Source: Bacteroidota bacterium
Lineage (GTDB): Bacteria; Bacteroidota; Bacteroidia; Flavobacteriales_D; Sanyastnellaceae
Length of the DNA stretch: 6,636 nucleotides
Assembly: GCA_027618855.1 (NCBI GenBank)
Contig: JAQCID010000064.1
Location: forward strand, 1 to 6,636
Reading direction: 5' to 3'
The position numbers and the translations under genes are program-made. Of this stretch, positions 4,777 to 6,636 are shown piece after piece (the first letter of the stretch is position 1; the number at the start of each line of letters is the position of its first letter). The notes beneath the pieces were generated by a model that had not been told where the DNA came from, made no database searches, and saw only the letters and a list, made by a program, of their open reading frames with translations.

Positions 4777-6636
4777 TTATTTTACCATTTTCCATGTACG
4801 TACTGCACCGCTTTCTGGGTCCGTTAATCTGATGAGTATCATCGTGGGCCAAACATCGGACTCCATCCAAATGGTTCCGTCTATTTCGGGCATAAATACG
4901 GGGGTGACACTCCGACCACTCAAATCATACGCGCGTGCTTCACATCTTTCAAATCCCAAACCAAGATTTATTTTCCATCCGTTTCGAGTAGCAATAGGAT
5001 TTTCTATCTCAAAAAGAGGCAACACTTCGATTTCTAGAGTCCTCCCAAAACCTTCCACCGGAGGGTCATTCGTGTCGCTATCGTCACTTACAATATTCTC
5101 ACTTTCAATCGCAATTACTTTCCGAACAGTATGCGAACAGTAATTGTTCCAAGCATTTAAGAATACGTCATAGGTTCCCGCCTCTGAATAGGTGTGAACG
5201 GCATGAATGTTAAAGCTAGGCTCTGATTCATCTCCGAAAAACCAACTGTATCCAGTTGCTCCTTCAGATTGATTTGTGAACCCCAAAGTATAACCCGAGC
5301 CATCCCCTGATGTAAGTGGTAGGTTAGGCGCTTGAAAATCAGCGATTACTTGAGGCGCAGCGATTACTTCTACAGTCACTGTGTCAGCACAACCGAAGGA
5401 ATCAATTGCGATGGCTGTGTATTCGCCAGCGTCTAAATTAGAAATTGATTCAGTCACCTCTCCTGTAGACCAAATATATCCATAAGGTGCTATTCCTCCC
5501 GAAACATTAAATTCGATCGACCCGTCAGAAATACCATCGCATCCTATGTGACCTATGTCAAGTCCCAAATCCAATTGAGCAGGCTGAATTACTTCAGCGG
5601 ATTCTTCTCTGTCAGGACATCCCCAGTGACCTCCATCTGTTGCGACAACGGTATAAGTGCCCGATGGTAGATTCGTTAATATTGCCTGACCAGTGCCATC
5701 TTCAAAAGATGCAATTTCTTCACCAGATTCTGTGTAATAAGTGAATGTCCATGGCTCTTCACCCTCACCATTTACTGCGATTGAAGTCACGCCCTCACCT
5801 TCACATCCTGGAGACACGACTGTAAGATTTATGCTAGGTGCAGAAACAACATCGATTCCGATTGAATCCAAACATCCAAATGCATCTGTTACGGTCACAT
5901 CGTAGTGCCCGTCTTGTAAACTCGTTGCAACGTGAGTCGTCTCACCATTGCTCCAAGTATATTCAAAAGGTGAATCACCTCCTAGAACTTTTACGGTAGC
6001 TTCGGCATCAAGAGCGTCTTCACAATAAATGGTGGATTGAATCTCTAAAATCATATTTTCAACACCCACTACGTTTGCTGAATATGTGTTCACTCCACAA
6101 CTGTATTCTCCTTGATTGCTTATTAACCCAGTGTATTCTCCTGAGTTAAGTCCCTCAAATACACCAGCTCCATCAAGTCCTGTAAGTGTGCTTATCAGGT
6201 TTCCATCGGCATCGTTTAATGCATAATCCCAAGGTCCTGATCCGGTACCTAACAAAGAAATCGAGGCTTCACCCTCACCGTTGCACCCTGGGCTTACAGT
6301 TTCGATTTCTGTAGGCGCAGAGATGTGAATGTCCCATCTTATATCATTCGTGATTGATCCCAAAGACGTTTCTCCTCCCTGAATAGAAAATCCAAATGCC
6401 AACCCTTCTGAGAGTGGAAAACCACCACTCTCGTCTGAGGATGAAATCCAGGCACAATAATCTCCCAAATGAAAATCTACGAGTCTTAGCGTGAAATTTT
6501 TTGTGGTTTGTGCTGCAACTTGAGTTGAAACACCGATACCTACAGTGGCATTTTGCTCACCTGCAATCGATGGTAAAACATGAATGCTATAAAAAGAACT
6601 ACCTACATTGTGATCTACTGGTGCAGACATGATATC
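4777..6636 (-). CDS. Secreted SprB-repeat/PKD surface protein with T9SS-like C-terminal domain (5' end beyond the window)
   Basis: The frame is open from the right edge to the TAA at 4777 (620 codons). The first ATG (6630) has no signal peptide after it and is preceded by sense codons, so it is probably internal; positions below count from it. Residues 1-102 form an unassigned, probably beta-rich region. Residues 103-426 hold four Ig-like units related to SprB repeats; the clearest contain SPFEYTWSNGETT and APYGYIWSTGEVT, then a GxYxxxxxDxFGC ending. Residues 427-510 are a PKD domain with YSWFFGDES and HTYSEAGTYDVFLNAWN. An acidic linker (SDDSDTNDPP) leads to residues 530-617, which resemble a type A T9SS sorting domain: ENP, ARAYDLSGRSV, and terminal RTWKMVK. 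In Bacteroidota such proteins are exported across the outer membrane by T9SS, then released or anchored; relatives act in gliding or adhesion. The exact role is unknown. Cysteines in the repeats are paired, fitting extracellular disulfides. The gene lies 48 nt upstream of purQ with no obvious functional link. Confidence 0.9.
   Translation of the reverse strand, partial: DIMSAPVDHNVGSSFYSIHVLPSIAGEQNATVGIGVSTQVAAQTTKNFTLRLVDFHLGDYCAWISSSDESGGFPLSEGLAFGFSIQGGETSLGSITNDIRWDIHISAPTEIETVSPGCNGEGEASISLLGTGSGPWDYALNDADGNLISTLTGLDGAGVFEGLNSGEYTGLISNQGEYSCGVNTYSANVVGVENMILEIQSTIYCEDALDAEATVKVLGGDSPFEYTWSNGETTHVATSLQDGHYDVTVTDAFGCLDSIGIDVVSAPSINLTVVSPGCEGEGVTSIAVNGEGEEPWTFTYYTESGEEIASFEDGTGQAILTNLPSGTYTVVATDGGHWGCPDREESAEVIQPAQLDLGLDIGHIGCDGISDGSIEFNVSGGIAPYGYIWSTGEVTESISNLDAGEYTAIAIDSFGCADTVTVEVIAAPQVIADFQAPNLPLTSGDGSGYTLGFTNQSEGATGYSWFFGDESEPSFNIHAVHTYSEAGTYDVFLNAWNNYCSHTVRKVIAIESENIVSDDSDTNDPPVEGFGRTLEIEVLPLFEIENPIATRNGWKINLGLGFERCEARAYDLSGRSVTPVFMPEIDGTIWMESDVWPTMILIRLTDPESGAVRTWKMVK
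4780..5043 (-). other. Probable T9SS type A-like C-terminal sorting domain
   Basis: The last 88 residues of the surface protein follow an acidic linker. They match the general pattern of type A sorting domains: an NP element followed by a beta strand (ENPIATRNGWKINL), a YDLSGR turn (568-573), a strand near ILIRLTD, and a basic end (KMVK). The domain would direct the protein through the T9SS outer-membrane translocon, after which it is usually cleaved. It is atypical: the usual PNP is ENP, and the usual LxxGxYxxxV region reads DVWPTMILIRL. The assignment is inferred from pattern only. Confidence 0.65.
5353..6324 (-). repeat. Four Ig-like/SprB-like repeat units in A-B-A-B order
   Basis: This protein-level repeat lies within the surface protein. 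A units (6324-6061 and 5838-5581; about 86-88 residues) share VSPGCxGEG, then xxSI, a Gly-rich PW segment, and an SGxYT turn, ending in a Gly- and Cys-containing strand. B units (6060-5839 and 5580-5353; about 74-76 residues) share a Cys near the start, GG(D/I)xPxxYxWS(N/T)GE, a DGHYD or AGEYT turn, and D(A/S)FGC. Each unit has exactly two cysteines: C116/C178, C203/C253, C276/C338, C364/C414. DNA identity between copies looks modest, so the duplications are not recent. B units fit the SprB repeat (PF13573) well by eye; A units are more divergent. Confidence 0.75.

Noticed and set aside
4832..5143. Plus-strand open frame of 103 codons opposite the end of the surface protein
   Set aside because: It is antisense to the PKD and sorting-domain coding sequence, with no start signals or family resemblance.
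6628..6630. ATG at 6630 as the true start of the surface protein
   Set aside because: The frame stays open to the window edge, no signal peptide follows the ATG, and a T9SS cargo needs one. It is most likely an internal methionine.
1..6636. A new multi-gene defence, mobile or biosynthetic system
   Set aside because: All frames are explained by four housekeeping-type genes and one secreted repeat protein. No transposase, integrase, toxin-antitoxin pair, CRISPR repeat or direct-repeat boundary was seen.

Overview
The window looks like a chromosomal segment of a member of the Bacteroidota. The DNA polymerase I N-terminus and the Dxs sequence are of Bacteroidota type. A DUF2480 protein, a family I know only from this phylum, is present. 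The surface protein has SprB-like repeats, a PKD domain and a C-terminus resembling a type IX secretion (T9SS) sorting domain. Strong Shine-Dalgarno sequences are mostly absent, as is usual for the phylum. I cannot place it more precisely from this sequence.

All five genes lie on the minus strand and read from right to left. From the right edge: (1) the C-terminal 620 codons of a large secreted repeat protein (6636-4777, 5' end outside the window); (2) a 48-nt spacer; (3) purQ, the glutaminase subunit of FGAM synthase (4728-4036); (4) dxs, the first enzyme of the MEP isoprenoid pathway (4017-2053); (5) a DUF2480 protein (2056-1529) whose start codon overlaps the dxs stop codon; (6) the N-terminal 505 codons of DNA polymerase I (1516-1, running off the left edge). 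No gene-free stretch exceeds 48 nt. I saw no tRNA, rRNA, insertion sequence or CRISPR.

purQ, dxs, DUF2480 and polA are separated by 18, -4 and 12 nt and are probably one transcript. Their functions (purine synthesis, isoprenoid/thiamine precursor synthesis, unknown, DNA repair and replication) are housekeeping and do not form an obvious pathway. The surface protein is cell-envelope related and may be a separate transcription unit, although the spacer holds only weak candidate signals.

I see no convincing new multi-gene system. The points most worth a second look are in the details: the Pol I 3'-5' exonuclease-like domain appears to have lost at least two of its three catalytic motifs while the 5' nuclease is intact; its interdomain linker carries a sliding-clamp-binding-like pentapeptide; the DUF2480 protein has three cysteines at apparently conserved positions and is translationally coupled to dxs; and the surface protein alternates two kinds of Ig-like repeat, each bracketed by a cysteine pair.
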